Position numbers and translations under genes: made by a program. DNA of 64,000 nt, taken from Halichondria panicea (taxonomy: Eukaryota > Porifera > Demospongiae > Suberitida > Halichondriidae). The notes below the pieces were generated by a model that saw nothing but the letters and a program-made list of their open reading frames with translations, had not been told where the DNA came from and did no database searches. Shown here piece after piece: positions 22,760 through 34,082 of the stretch; position 1 is the first letter of the stretch; each line of letters begins with the position of its first letter. Where the stretch lies: the NCBI RefSeq assembly GCF_963675165.1, contig NC_087389.1, forward strand, positions 5,120,120 to 5,184,119, read 5' to 3'.

Positions 22760-25700
22760 TCAGTCCGTGTGCACACCGGATGACTTAGAGCTATTGGTAG
22801 TGTTAGGAGTGGTATTACTTCCGCCAGATTGAAACCCAGAAGATAACATCGATTTTACGCCAGCACTTCCACCATTTGAACTGTTTGTATTGTTGGGGCT
22901 CTTTCGATTCTCTCTCCGCAGATATCGTGATCTCATATTTTCTTCAGCTCTAATGAAAAGATCGGTGTCAGTATCATTGCTAACCGTAATATCTGAGTAA
23001 GAACTAGCGGGGTTGAGCAATGGCTGCTGTTCTTCAACAAGAGCTGGCTCACCACAGTACTTGCGGAAACAGTTGATAACCGGCCTGAGCCTATACACTG
23101 CAAGATGGTACACTCTTCTCTTATGGAGGATTAGCCAGCACAAGTACAGGACAAAATACACCATCGGTAGCCAAATTAGAATCACACCAAGAGTGTAGTA
23201 CATGAAAGGATAGTCCGTGTGTACATTGGCAATTTTTTGAACGCAAAGGTAGATAGAAATCAAGTTTATAAGGACCACATTAAAAAGAATCAAACTGTCC
23301 AAGTAGTTGAAAAATTTGGTTTTATACGGCTGTTTCCATGCTACTAGCACGAGTAGAATGACTACAAACACGAGTTGCCATACTCGCAGGAAAATTTCAT
23401 TGCTCGAGAATCCGTAAACAAGAAAGATTATCAAACGAAACAGGAAATAAATTCCAGTGAAATATTTACAGTTTGTTTTATAACACCCTCTAAATGCATC
23501 CAAAAAGATATTGATTTTCAGAGTTGGCCAAAATCTATTTAAGAAATAAAACTTTGGCTGATCGGTTAGCCAGTTCATGAAGTCGAGTGGTCCCAACAGA
23601 AGCAGGGGAAGTAGGACGGCAACAAAGATAAAGATAGTGATTGCTAATAAGCCGTAGGGCAACACATACTCTTTCTGTCCAAAGTAAAACTGTCCAGCAT
23701 AATAGATGAGCATGATGTTGGGTGTAGCACCGTCTTGGTCAAATACATAAGTGGTGGAGAAGAGTTTGGTTGACGTTAAACTGAACTTTGTATACGAAAG
23801 ATAGATAAAACCAACGAAAGCGTGAATTAACGGCCTTTCAGTAGGTTTGTTCATATTATTGTTAGCGGTAACCGTTGTACTGACATTACGAATCCCTCTT
23901 TTTTTGTTGAAAAACTTAAAGCTTTTGAGTGGCATCAGTAGGCGAATGACGATTATCAATAGTAAGGGGAAAGCAGCAACGGCATAATCCAGGCAAATCA
24001 CATCTAATGCATTGAGGTTTTCATGAATACAAAATGGCTCCATAAATTGAGAGAAAGTGTTCAGATTGAATATGCCATAAGCAATTTGATATGCCTTTTG
24101 AATACTGTGAGGAATGTCACCACTCTTGAAATAAGGTAAACTTTTAAGAGTCAAATCAATTACCGCAGAGCCTATCAATTGAGCATAGAGAATGAAACCT
24201 ACTAAAGGACCACTCATTAATCGAATATCAAAGTAGATTATAATCACAAATATGACGAGGTAAGGCAAATATGTGAGTCCAAGATAAGCAACAACATTGA
24301 GGGCAACATTTGTAGTGTTTCTATTGCACTGAACACAGTTGTGGTCGAAAGTATTCACAGCTGTGGAATAATTCTTCAAACATTCACCACACAGTGGACC
24401 AGTACGATGGAGATGTGAGCATTGATTGTAGTCAAGGCGATCATACCTCTGGGAAATAGGGAAGGTGTCTATTTCAGAATACCTATGCAACAATGCGGTG
24501 CTTCCCATATATAGCTTAGTGTTATTGTACGCAGGCACAACTCCAATCCAGTAACCATTTCGAATCTCAGAAATCATACTATCTTTGTTGCAAATCAAGT
24601 TACCACGGAAGGTATTCGGGCGTTTGGGCCCTCCTATACATTTGCATGTATTATTAACAAGATACGCACTGTCAGAGGAACTCGTTAGAATATAACTAGT
24701 AGGCATACTGGCAACAAAGCCTGGCGGACACTTTTGCATTTCTAGATTTATCTCTATATGCCAATCTCTATGACCAGCTGTGTTTAATTTCAATGTAATA
24801 TTTTGGTCTTCACTTCCACTTATACCAACGTACTGGTCAGATATGTATGCATATGGCGGTTCAACTTCTGATTTGTGAGGATTGCTAGTGTAGGCCGTGT
24901 ATACAGTATTTGAAGACACATTATGACCCAAATCATCTTTAGCTACAATTTGCAGGTAAAATGGATGTCCTGGAAAAATTGGCTGGTTGGGATATTCTTG
25001 AAGGAAAGACCCTGGGGAAGTGTGAATTTCCTTGATACATGTACTGTTTTTGTACACCCAAGTGGAATTATTCCAGCAGAAAATTTCCTTCACAATAGCC
25101 CTATCACTTGTAGCATCTTGAAACCTAGAGCATGGGAGAATCGTCGAAGAGAATATAGACTGACCAAGTTTACCAGCTTGATTACTGTCGAAAGTGAACT
25201 TGGTATCCCATATCTTAGGATTTTCAAAGGGATCCGCATATTGAAGAAAGCATTTAACAGAGGAACGCAAGTCTTCTTTTCCAATGTAGTTGTTAAAAAT
25301 AGCTCCTCCATTAAGACGAGCAAAGTTGTTGGAAAACAGGAAGGACGTACCTTTACCAATGAACAGAGTAGCTATTCCTAAAAGAGAGATTGCACCTCCA
25401 TTTGAACCGCTGTTTTTTATAAAAACCAAGTAAGTTTTATCACTGATATTAACTGTGGTACCTACTACAGCTAAAGCTGTTCCGTTGTTGAGCTGAAAAA
25501 TTAAGAATTCTGTGAACGTCACCGGGACTTCTGATACGTACAAAGCACCAATGCCCACACTGTAAGGCGCTATTTCAGAGTCAACGTATACAATCGTATT
25601 GTTGGTAAAAACACACGAAGAAAAAATAGCTGATCCTAGTTCCCCTTTGGGATAATAGTTCTCATTGTCCACGCTTACAGCCGAGCCAAGCCTAGCTGAA

Positions 25701-26980
25701 TTGAAATCAAACGTGCAACCAGAAACGCTGGCTTCAAAAACCTGATGGTGGTGTGAAAATTGTTGATGATGATAAGACAATGACATCGCTCCACCTAACA
25801 GCGCTCTATTGCGAATGAAATTGCATTGATCGAAAGAGACAGAATTTCTCATCAAAAGTTTGTCCATTGGATGAGTGTAATAGACAACAGAAGACACACG
25901 AACTCCACCCCCAGAGCCACCTTTGTTAGACTCAGTAACGTAACAATTATTGTCAGTAAAATGAGAGCCTGCAACATTTACAACATTTTGAATTGTGCTA
26001 TCAGCTATTTCAATGATCAATCCGGCCCCCCAGGTTGCATTATTGTGACTGAAATTACAATTGTTTATAGTAATATTGTTCTTCATTGCGGTGCCTTTGA
26101 AATAGAGGGAAAGTCCCCCACCACGACCGAGAGAGGAGTGAGTAGCCTTTCTCGGGAGGATTGACGTATCTGAACCATTTTCACCAGATTGATCTATACC
26201 ACGATTAAAAGAAAATGAACACCCCTCAAATACATACACAGCATCACTAATGTTCTCAGTTTGTGTATTGTTGTCTCCACATGTATTGTCCCCAGGCTTA
26301 CAATAGTTGAACTCCACAGCGAACCCTCCACCTCCAGACTCATTTTTATTGCTCTCATTAATTCTGTTGTTATCAAAATGTGAGTAACCAATGTAATTCT
26401 CACCCGCCACACTGTACATGACCACACCCACTGCCTCGGTACTGTTTGAGACACTCATGCAAGACATATTAACATTGCGACAATTGTAAAAGTACATGCC
26501 AACTCGAATCGAAAGCAATTGCAAAGTCTTTGATGTAAAATTTAAGCTAGTACTTGGTCTCCATGCTCCACAATAAAGAAAGCTCACACTAGTAATGCTA
26601 ATATTGGTAGAGTTAATAAATGCCAGTCCAGCACCTTCCATGCACTCTACTGTAGCGGTACCATTGTCTCCAATAAAAGCTATTTGTGAACCTTCTGTGA
26701 ACAACATATTAGTCGCATTATAAGCCAATTTGTGGTTAGCATTAGAGCTAAGATAGAAGATGGTCGAGTGTTGTTTGTCTGGAAATGCTAAAGCAATGTT
26801 TATATCACCACAAGGATGCTCCACTGAGTTAGTATAGCAGGAGCTATCATTGACGCTATTTGGATTGCCCGGATCAATGTATATTGTGTGTTGGTATTTA
26901 GTGGACTGCAAGCATTCACTCCCACAGGCACATAGCACCAGGAGCACTACTAGCGCTAGCGGCTGTATCCTAGGTAGCAT
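22760..26980 (-). CDS. Gene C: beta-helix multi-span membrane protein
   Basis: The most complete member of the A-C group: 1406 residues, leader MLPRIQPLALVVLLVLCACG. The ectodomain (about 25-750) begins with YIDPGNPNS and the N-terminal block FTEGSQIAFIGDNGTATVEC, then repeats such as GGGVRVSSVVYY, NRALLGGAMSL and SGSNGGAISLLG, with very many N-x-S/T sites. Cys-rich module about 775-890 (CKCIGG, GPLCGECLKNYS, CVQC). About nine spans from 890 to 1290. The tail has EQQPLL near 1315, DLFIRAEE, and ends SSGVHTD. The leader and many glycosylation sites put residues 25-890 outside the cell. I infer a cell-surface receptor or attachment protein. No catalytic domain is visible, and transport through the spans cannot be excluded. 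Confidence 0.92.
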   Translation of the reverse strand: MLPRIQPLALVVLLVLCACGSECLQSTKYQHTIYIDPGNPNSVNDSSCYTNSVEHPCGDINIALAFPDKQHSTIFYLSSNANHKLAYNATNMLFTEGSQIAFIGDNGTATVECMEGAGLAFINSTNISITSVSFLYCGAWRPSTSLNFTSKTLQLLSIRVGMYFYNCRNVNMSCMSVSNSTEAVGVVMYSVAGENYIGYSHFDNNRINESNKNESGGGGFAVEFNYCKPGDNTCGDNNTQTENISDAVYVFEGCSFSFNRGIDQSGENGSDTSILPRKATHSSLGRGGGLSLYFKGTAMKNNITINNCNFSHNNATWGAGLIIEIADSTIQNVVNVAGSHFTDNNCYVTESNKGGSGGGVRVSSVVYYTHPMDKLLMRNSVSFDQCNFIRNRALLGGAMSLSYHHQQFSHHHQVFEASVSGCTFDFNSARLGSAVSVDNENYYPKGELGSAIFSSCVFTNNTIVYVDSEIAPYSVGIGALYVSEVPVTFTEFLIFQLNNGTALAVVGTTVNISDKTYLVFIKNSGSNGGAISLLGIATLFIGKGTSFLFSNNFARLNGGAIFNNYIGKEDLRSSVKCFLQYADPFENPKIWDTKFTFDSNQAGKLGQSIFSSTILPCSRFQDATSDRAIVKEIFCWNNSTWVYKNSTCIKEIHTSPGSFLQEYPNQPIFPGHPFYLQIVAKDDLGHNVSSNTVYTAYTSNPHKSEVEPPYAYISDQYVGISGSEDQNITLKLNTAGHRDWHIEINLEMQKCPPGFVASMPTSYILTSSSDSAYLVNNTCKCIGGPKRPNTFRGNLICNKDSMISEIRNGYWIGVVPAYNNTKLYMGSTALLHRYSEIDTFPISQRYDRLDYNQCSHLHRTGPLCGECLKNYSTAVNTFDHNCVQCNRNTTNVALNVVAYLGLTYLPYLVIFVIIIYFDIRLMSGPLVGFILYAQLIGSAVIDLTLKSLPYFKSGDIPHSIQKAYQIAYGIFNLNTFSQFMEPFCIHENLNALDVICLDYAVAAFPLLLIIVIRLLMPLKSFKFFNKKRGIRNVSTTVTANNNMNKPTERPLIHAFVGFIYLSYTKFSLTSTKLFSTTYVFDQDGATPNIMLIYYAGQFYFGQKEYVLPYGLLAITIFIFVAVLLPLLLLGPLDFMNWLTDQPKFYFLNRFWPTLKINIFLDAFRGCYKTNCKYFTGIYFLFRLIIFLVYGFSSNEIFLRVWQLVFVVILLVLVAWKQPYKTKFFNYLDSLILFNVVLINLISIYLCVQKIANVHTDYPFMYYTLGVILIWLPMVYFVLYLCWLILHKRRVYHLAVYRLRPVINCFRKYCGEPALVEEQQPLLNPASSYSDITVSNDTDTDLFIRAEENMRSRYLRRENRKSPNNTNSSNGGSAGVKSMLSSGFQSGGSNTTPNTTNSSKSSGVHTD

Positions 26981-26984
26981 GGTT

Positions 26985-27245
26985 CTGTAAATATATAAAT
27001 GTATTGATTATTGTATATTGGCAAGTGGAGTTTAGGATCAACTTAAATTTAATAGCTAGATCTACACGAAAATAACTAGTCTAAGACTAAGTATTATAAA
27101 CACTACTAGCGTAGTCTAGAGTATATTATACCTCATAACGACTACAATAGCTGCACAGTACAGCGACATAATAGCTATAGAAATAAACATGCGCTTTCCA
27201 ACACAGTCACTCGATAGTTTTGCTCAGACTCTAGAATAAACTCAC
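26985..27245 (-). other. 5' UTR intron of gene C (261 bp)
   Basis: The acceptor TTTACAG lies four bases before the ATG codon and the donor ATG|GTGAGTTTATT at the other end. Both are conserved in B and D. This is the basic form of the intron without insertions. Confidence 0.7.
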
Positions 27246-27640
27246 CATGGAGCTTAATCCTTACAATGGCTCTCCAACTTTTGGATCCACTGCTGGCTTG
27301 CAATCTTATATAGGGCAGTGTGTGGGGGAAGCTTCTTCTGAACTCATGCAAAGGCAGAGGTGTGGCTTATGGATCTTTGATCAGCTGAACCATAGATAAA
27401 CGATCTATGGCTGAACCACCATTCACGTGTTTTGCAGGGAATGTACCTCCTAGCTGAGCGTGCAGTGGCTTCTTGATGACTCCAACACTGAGTGACCTCC
27501 CTCCACTATCTATGCCTCCACTATACACATAGACGTTTTGATTGTAAGGTTAGTTTTGTTGTTGACTGCTGAACTGCATCAGATATGAAGCCAATTTATG
27601 CAGAAATGATGATATTATATCATCAGGTATTATATTTGGT
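27246..27640 (-). promoter_or_regulatory. 5' UTR exon and promoter flank of gene C
   Basis: The untranslated first exon (minus strand GGAGAGCCATTGTAAGGATT, then AAGCTCCATG) is followed upstream by CAGAGGTGTGGCTT (27354 onward), TTCACGTGTTTTGCAGGGAA with a CACGTG E-box-like palindrome (27423 onward), and the CTCCCTCCACTATC flank block. The same order occurs upstream of D, so these are candidate shared control elements. No strong TATA box was identified. Confidence 0.5.
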
Positions 27641-28026
27641 TCATCCCACATCGCCAGTTCTGCTTACCAAAAATGGCCCACTAGGAACCCCGGCATTCAA
27701 TGGCTGGCTTCAATTAAGCAAGTCAAGCTTCTTACCCATTTAAAGTTTGAGAATAGCTCGACACTGTTGCTAAGGTGGGTGTGCATAGGAGGCGCTAATA
27801 CACACAGAATAATTAAGTGGAATATTATGCTGTGAATCACTGAATGCACTGAATGCACGCACGTGCATGGAGGTGGATAGATATAATATACTCATTGAAC
27901 TGTTTAATACCGTACAATTTGTGTATTAATAGAGCTATTTCATCACGTGAGCAATTTAGCCATGCAGCTGCCCACACTTTGCACTCTGGTGTACATGCAG
28001 CACATTGTTGATAGCACTACCTGAGG
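27641..28026. other. Spacer upstream of gene C
   Basis: No gene recognised; unique-looking A+T-rich sequence ending at a small transposon. Confidence 0.35.
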
Positions 28027-28091
28027 TAGCCTCGTTCCAAGCCTCACTGTATTTTTCAACTTAAAAAAAATCGGCCCCGGGACCGAGGCTA
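28027..28091. mobile_element. 65-bp miniature element of the TAGCCTCG family
   Basis: Starts TAGCCTCGTTCC and ends GGGACCGAGGCTA, the same termini as the 12.3-kb and 59.1-kb elements. The flanks TACCTGAGG and TACCGAGG look like a 9-bp duplication with one base lost. Confidence 0.6.
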
Positions 28092-28538
28092 TACCGAGGT
28101 AGCATTGCAGAAAGTGAAATAATTATAATCCTCCGTGCCGACCCGATCCTATAGAAAATACCCGATCCTTCGTATGCCTGCTTAGTGGCTATAGTGCTTA
28201 CAGTACAGATCTATTTTCTATCTAGCTACAGGGACATTCCATGCCAACTCAAATGAGCACCCCCTCCGATTTCAACGAAGCTTGGCATATACATACCTTA
28301 CCATAAGTTATATAACCACACCCAATTTTAGCCCCATATTATATGTCGTATGGCCTCTTAGTTATGGGCCGTTGAAAATTCACCAAAATTTACAAATTCA
28401 ACAGCAATTTATAGAAAGGCAGGCCTGCAAAAAAAAGATAAAAGTTAAGGGAGAGTGGGTGTTTTTAGACTGTTAGAGGCTTCCCAAACCACATTGATAA
28501 ATTGTGGTCACAAATAAGCCTTATAAGGGTATAGAGTG
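28092..28538. other. Spacer between small transposons
   Basis: No supported gene; the small frame at 28282-28476 lacks any recognisable feature. Last bases (28534-28538, GAGTG) are the target duplication of the next element. Confidence 0.35.
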
Positions 28539-29353
28539 CAGGGCCGTAAATAGCTTAGGTTTGCAGGGGTGGCAAAATAACAGCTGAAAATTTTCACTAA
28601 AAAAAAGGTCAACTGTTATTTCATATCCTCTGAGTATGGCAACTTTCAACTTGCTGTGGCACCAACCTAGACCAACTAAAACAAGGTAGCTTGAGCTAGA
28701 AAGGTACTCCTGCTTCCAGAGGCGCAGTGGAGCTCAGAATTTTACCTAAAAAAAAGTAATCACTTGTTCTCAACAGTCAGCATGCGCATCAGATAGCCCT
28801 GCCCACATCTCAATTTCATTACATCATTCTAACCGATAAAAGCATTGGGCATGTGCAGATCAGTAATTTTGGCAGATCTAGAATGCCAGGGGGGGCAGTT
28901 GCCCTCCCTGCCCCAGGGGCGTAGCCAGGGGGGTGCTAGGGGTGCTCGAGCACCCCCAACCAGTCTGAGTCAAGTATACAAATCACACAGAAATGTATCT
29001 GATTATCCAGCTGAGCACCCTTTCTCTTCCAGATCTTGCTGCAGTTAGGCTGTTAGCTAGCTAGTATAGCAAGGAAAACGATTTAGTCTCTAAACTGTGA
29101 GGTATTCTGGCTTAAATCTATAAACTAGTTCTCTTTTGTGATCGTGGCCAGCTTCTCTATGCAAATAAACGTTCAGCCACGCCCAACTTGGCAGATAAGT
29201 TAAGTTTGACGTCATTAATAAGAGGTGTGGCTTCCGGTCAACAAAATTTCGGCGCTGCGCGGCTAAAAACGGTGTGCGATTATCTGTGATAGCACCTCTT
29301 TCTCCAAAATCCTGGCTACGCCCCTGTGCCCCCCCCCGCTGTCTACGGCCCTG
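28539..29353. mobile_element. Outer CAGGGCCG-type element, 5-bp target duplication
   Basis: Starts CAGGGCCGTAAATAG and ends CTGTCTACGGCCCTG. GAGTG is repeated at 28534-28538 and 29354-29358. It contains a second element of similar type. No coding capacity. The superfamily is uncertain; I do not assign one. Confidence 0.75.
28914..29326. mobile_element. Inner CAGGGGCG-type element, 5-bp target duplication
   Basis: Perfect 16-bp terminal repeats (CAGGGGCGTAGCCAGG at 28914-28929, inverted at 29311-29326) with TGCCC on both sides (28909-28913, 29327-29331). It is 413 bp long, non-coding and nested in the previous element. Confidence 0.8.
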
Positions 29354-29822
29354 GAGTGCATGGGTGGTTGTGGGTTTTTTTAGATTTCATAAAAAGAGAC
29401 CCGCTTGCATCCGTGAAGCATGTAATTAAGTTGGCTTGGCCTATAAGTTTATCTCCTTCACTATGTTTTTGTGTCAAAGGGGTGTTCCATGGAACCTGTC
29501 AGTCTGGATCCGCCACTGATGCATGCACTACACTAGCATGCATTGTATGGTTGTACTCTAGACAAAATTCGAGATTGTGATAGTGTATAGTGTGTGCATG
29601 CAGCTACACAACTATTATAATACTTTGCGGTATATCCATTGTTGAACGCACACAATGATATGTAGTACCTAGACACTAGAGTAGAGTTGATAAGATCTAA
29701 GTACCTCAGAGGGTATTAGCAAAGGCTTCTCTTCATACGCCCTTGGTATTAGTATATAGACATGCATGCATGCACTGTTTTGTTGGTATCCGTGATCTAG
29801 AAGCCCTCCGTGTACGAACAAT
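29354..29822. other. Spacer upstream of the ankyrin relic
   Basis: No recognisable gene. The open frame at 29326-29580 begins within the transposon end and looks accidental. Confidence 0.35.
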
Positions 29823-30215
29823 GCTAATAATTGTTTATTTTGTCAGGATCAACGGACTGCTTCGATGTTGGCTGCATGCAGTGGTTCCCTGGAGATGGTC
29901 TCTCTATTCTTGGTGAAGGTGCTGATGTTAACCTATATATAGGACAAGGTGGGTGTGGTAATATTTGCACCTGCATATCACCTGGCAATCACATGACTGA
30001 CTCTTGTGCAGGACGGCTCTTTGGCACTCATGTTTGCTAGTGAGAGTGGTCATATGGAGTAGCGGGGTCACTTCTCACACACCTTCACACAGATCACAGC
30101 CTCATGCAAGGACAATTTAAGGTAAGGGTTTGCTATTTTCATTAACACTGTATTTTTATATAACCAGGACGGTCTAACAGCTCTGGACGTTGCTAAAAGA
30201 TGCTGGGTTCATCGA
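29823..30215 (+). pseudogene. Remnant of an ankyrin-repeat gene with short introns
   Basis: Pieces resembling one-repeat exons: GEGADVNLYIGQ followed by a GTGGGT donor, an acceptor CTTGTGCAG before DGSLALMFASESGHME, then a GTAAGG donor, and an ACCAG acceptor before DGLTALDVAK. DG-LAL and GADVN are ankyrin-consensus words, and one intron per repeat is a common layout. Frames do not join into a continuous protein and the exon interiors are eroded, so this is a relic. It ends a little upstream of pseudogene H. Confidence 0.55.
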
Positions 30216-30439
30216 ACTAATTAATGGCACTGCTGGGAAATGACAATGATGACTATAATTAGGATTTTATCAATGATCATTGTGCTATTTTTTGTATCTC
30301 CTGTGTTTGTGCGCATTATTGTTAATTGAGGGCGGCAAGTGCCCGAGTGTGTTGCCTCAATTCCAAGCCGCCATAAATTCTAATCCAGGAAGCCATATAA
30401 AAGCTTATTTCCGTACCAATATGCAATACGCAATCAGGA
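30216..30439 (+). promoter_or_regulatory. Promoter-like region of pseudogene H
   Basis: A TATA-like CATATAAAAG (about 30393-30402) lies about 40 bp upstream of the first ATG and about 65-80 bp upstream of the more likely start. A preceding 40-bp imperfect palindrome runs from ATTGAGGGCGG to GTTGCCTCAAT (about 30326-30362). Confidence 0.35.
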
Positions 30440-33400
30440 GTGCATGAACACACTCCAGATGCAATGCACAAGATGCTTCAACTACTCGGCCTGTTAGTGA
30501 CAGCTGGTCTCCTCTCTCCTTGCAATTGCATGGCAAAGACCTTCCATGGCCATGTTGCTCCAGCCCTCCCAGCAGCTGACTGTCCTGAACCTTGTCACAC
30601 CCTGGACCAGTATGCTCAGAACCAGAGTTTTATATTAGCTGGCTACAACAACATCACTCTGATATTCCTGGAGGGAGTCCACAATCTCAACGACTCCTTT
30701 GTTGTTTATACTAACCTCATAATCTTGCAGCCAGCACTTCCAAACCAGCAACAACGCCCGAAGGTTGTTGGTAGATTTGACGCTTATTACAGACTGCTTG
30801 TAATCAAAGCATGATCGAAAAAATTTTGTTTGACAATGTTCAACTAGGTTGTGCTTCAGAATGATAATTATACAATTGAAGGATTTACAAGTACAGTTAT
30901 TATTCAATGGTGTGATTTTTTTGGTAGTGGTGGCTTGATACTTGGTGAGCCAAATGCCAGACCTGATGGATGTTGACAGTTTAATAGCAATTAAAAACTC
31001 GACTATATCTTATGCCGCTCTGGGAGTCGGTGTCGGGCTAGTAAAGGAACTTTTGATTGAGGACAGCATGATGGTTCAGAATAATTATCAGTATGGAATA
31101 TTTGCTGAAACATCAAATGTAACTATTGTCAATTCTATCATAAGCCATAATGGTATCGGCATTGTATCATTTGAGTCAAGCATTACACTCTGAAACTCTC
31201 AAATTGACAGCAATGACTTTGGATCGATCGAGTTATGCTATTAGGTAGTACGCAAGATGGACACAATGAAATAGATCGCTGTTCTGTCACACAAAACAGA
31301 TTCTCTGGAATATTAACTTTCAATCAAGAAGACACCATTTTTAGAGACTAACATAGCCACAGATCCACCTCTCCTTCCACAGCCACTAGTTGCTTTGGAG
31401 AACAGACCTTTTAAAACTACCCTTAGCAATCTTTATGCCAGGAATAAACCTTGCTAATAATACCAGTGGTAATACTCACGCGAAGTTCTTTGGGAATAAT
31501 GCTAGTTTCGGTGGAAGAGACATCTTTGGACTAACAGAAGTATCGTATTATGAGGATAGATGTTCAGTTTTAAAGAATGGTATTTTTGATTTTGACGATT
31601 CAGTATCAAGTACTTTTCAACTTGCATCAAACCCGTCTCGAGTGTGTTTCTGTGTAAACGATGCACCACAATGTCAAAACCGAGCATACCTTGTATAGTT
31701 AACGAGACGAAGTTTCCAGGAGAGAGCTTTGAGATTTCTGTAGCTCTCGTGGGATTCAACTTTAGCAGAGTAACAGGAGCTGTGTTTGCTACTGTACTGG
31801 ATGGGAAAGCTGAAAGTATCAGTGATGGTCAACGTATCGATGACTATATATACAATGCACAGCACTAAAGTACACAGTATTATCCAAACAAACAAGCACG
31901 CCTTTTCAATTGGGCCTCTCTGCTGAAGAATCGTTTTTTCAAGGCAATCAAACTGATATAATTGAAGTGTAATGAGTATACACTCTGATGCATGTAACAA
32001 TAAAGTAGTACCCTGTACCGCTATTCTCACTACGGCCATTTTCATTAACATCACTGTGCGTAACTGTTCACTGGGGTTTCAGCTTATTATGTCTTCCGGT
32101 ATGTGCGGATGTGACAAAAACAGTAAGCAGTTGAAGTTAACCTGCGAGATTCAAAACTACACTGGCGTCATCATCAGAGGAGGAACTGTGTGGGTGGGAG
32201 TGGACACTTATGTAAATGAAACAGACCTATACTACTGGCATCAATACTGTCCTAGTGACTACTGCAATAGGTCTGCAATACCTGTTCACTTGACATCCCC
32301 TGATTCACAATGCAGCTCCAACCGTGCTGGAATGTTGTGTGGGAGATGTAAAGGCAACTACAGCCTGCAATTAGGAGTTGATCGATGCATACAATGTCAT
32401 GACAATAGTTCTATTGCTCTGTTGATTGTGTTTGCAATCCTTGGAATTTTACTGGTTGCTATGATTACACTCTTCGACTTCACAGTTGCCAATGGTACCA
32501 TAAATGGACTCATATTCTACGCAAATGTTGTGTGGATTAACAATGCTATATTGTTCCCACAGCAGGGCAGACAGAACATTGGCTACTACATCATCACTGT
32601 GCCTATAGCTTGGATTAATCTGGATTTTGATATTGAAACTTGTTTCAGCCAAAAATTGGATCAACTAACTAAAAGTGGTTTACAGTTCGTTTTCCCAGTC
32701 TACATCTGGTGTATTGCTGGTCTCATCATTTTAGTTTCCAGACATTCCATAAAAGCTACTCGATTCTTTGGTAGAAACTCTGTTGCTGTTTTGTCTACTC
32801 TCATACTACTATCTTATGGGAAGCTGTTCAGGATTATCACAAATGTGTTTACTCCAGCTGATATTTCTGGCTCTGATGGTTCTATTCGCAGAGTTTGGTC
32901 CCTTGATGGAAATGTTGAATATGGAACAACACCCGGACACATTGTCTTAATCGTGGTTGCACTACTGTTTTTATGCTATTGTTTTGGTTACCATTCACCT
33001 TGACTCTCCTTCTAGTACCCTTCCTAAAAGCCAAGTCAGACTACCAACTCCTTCGTTGGATTAACACATTCATGCTGTTTTTTGATACATTTTACTGTCC
33101 TTTCAAAGACAAGCAACAGCATCAAATGTGGACAGGGATTCTACTCATCTCCCGTGTAGTTATATTGATTGTTTTCTCATTAACTTCGACTTCCAACCCG
33201 AACGCTAACATACTGGTGTTGACCATTATAGCTACACTCCTGCTACTGTACACAGCCATTGTGGGATATCTCTACAAGCAGTGGTTTGCATCAGTGCTTG
33301 AAGTGTTGTACCTCCTCAACCTTATCATCTTAGGCGGAGCATTCTTGTTTTATCAAATGCAACCGGAAAATGTCCGACAAAACGACACCCTCAATTCAGT

Positions 33401-33698
33401 GACATCTACCTCAGTTTCTATTGCTCTCCTACAGTTTGCTTGCATTATAATCTTCCACATAGCCAAGAAGATTGGACCCAAGTTTCGAAGGCTCTCCAAG
33501 AAAAGAACAGCAGAAGTGGACATTGAAAGTGTACGTCGCAAAGAAGGTGTAGAATACAAAGTTGCAACACAGGTAGTGACGTTGGACAATGCAAAGGAGC
33601 AGCGTAGTAACAGCTATAATTCCACGATTATAGAGAGCCACTTAATTAATGTAATGCTCTGTCACTATCATGCATTGTGTAACTGTATGTGCATATGA
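30440..33698 (+). pseudogene. Pseudogene H: smaller beta-helix multi-span membrane protein
   Basis: The likely start is the Met of MHKMLQLLGLLVTAGLL (30464 or 30473), which gives a signal peptide. The sequence continues with CPEPCHTLDQYAQNQSF, a beta-helix-type ectodomain, the Cys-rich module (CSSNRAGMLCGRCKGNYS, CIQC) and membrane spans with TINGLIFYANVV, LLSYGKLFRI, DTFYCPFKDKQQHQMWTG and LEVLYLLNLIIL. The tail is basic. The frame is broken by a TGA at about 30812, frame changes and stops between about 30.84 and 31.97 kb, and a frame change near 32975 within a span. The spans and Cys-rich module remain open for over 340 codons. It is the sister of G. The ectodomain is more eroded than in G, so inactivation is older. 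Confidence 0.75.
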
Positions 33699-34082
33699 AA
33701 TTAATACCTACGATAGCCATAAATTGGCATGGGCATGGTATTTGGCCGATAGTGGCAAATTCGGGAATTAAATAATTTATTCCACGTGCAGACAGCGGTT
33801 TCTCTGTGATTTGTATACTTGACTCAGGCTGGTTGGGGTGCTCGAGCACCCCTAGCACCCCCCTGGCTACACCCCTGTCAGCCCACTCAGCAGCTGGTCT
33901 CTTGTTACAGCATATAATTGTAACTTAAGAATATTGAGTACATAATTATGACATATTTTTGGTGATACAAAGATAGTGCATGGTGGGCAGCATAATAATA
34001 CATATCTAGAATCCCATTATTATAGTTACATAGAACAGAGTACAGATAATAAAAGTAGCTAATCTATACACAGTGCATTCTG
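33699..34082. other. Spacer between H and the 3' end of gene D
   Basis: Contains a half copy (33829-33877) of the inner element at 28.9 kb, then the CAGCCCACTCAGCAGCTGGT boundary word (33879 onward) that ends the gene D duplication unit. No gene. Confidence 0.55.
33829..33877. mobile_element. Truncated end of a CAGGGGCG-type element
   Basis: TGGTTGGGGTGCTCGAGCAC and CCCCCCTGGCTACACCCCTG correspond, inverted, to the left end of the element at 28914. The other end is missing. Confidence 0.6.

Noticed and set aside
24923-25381. 152-codon open frame antisense to gene C, with counterparts opposite A, B and D
   Set aside because: It mirrors the coding strand of a conserved gene, has no features of its own and changes length with each paralog.
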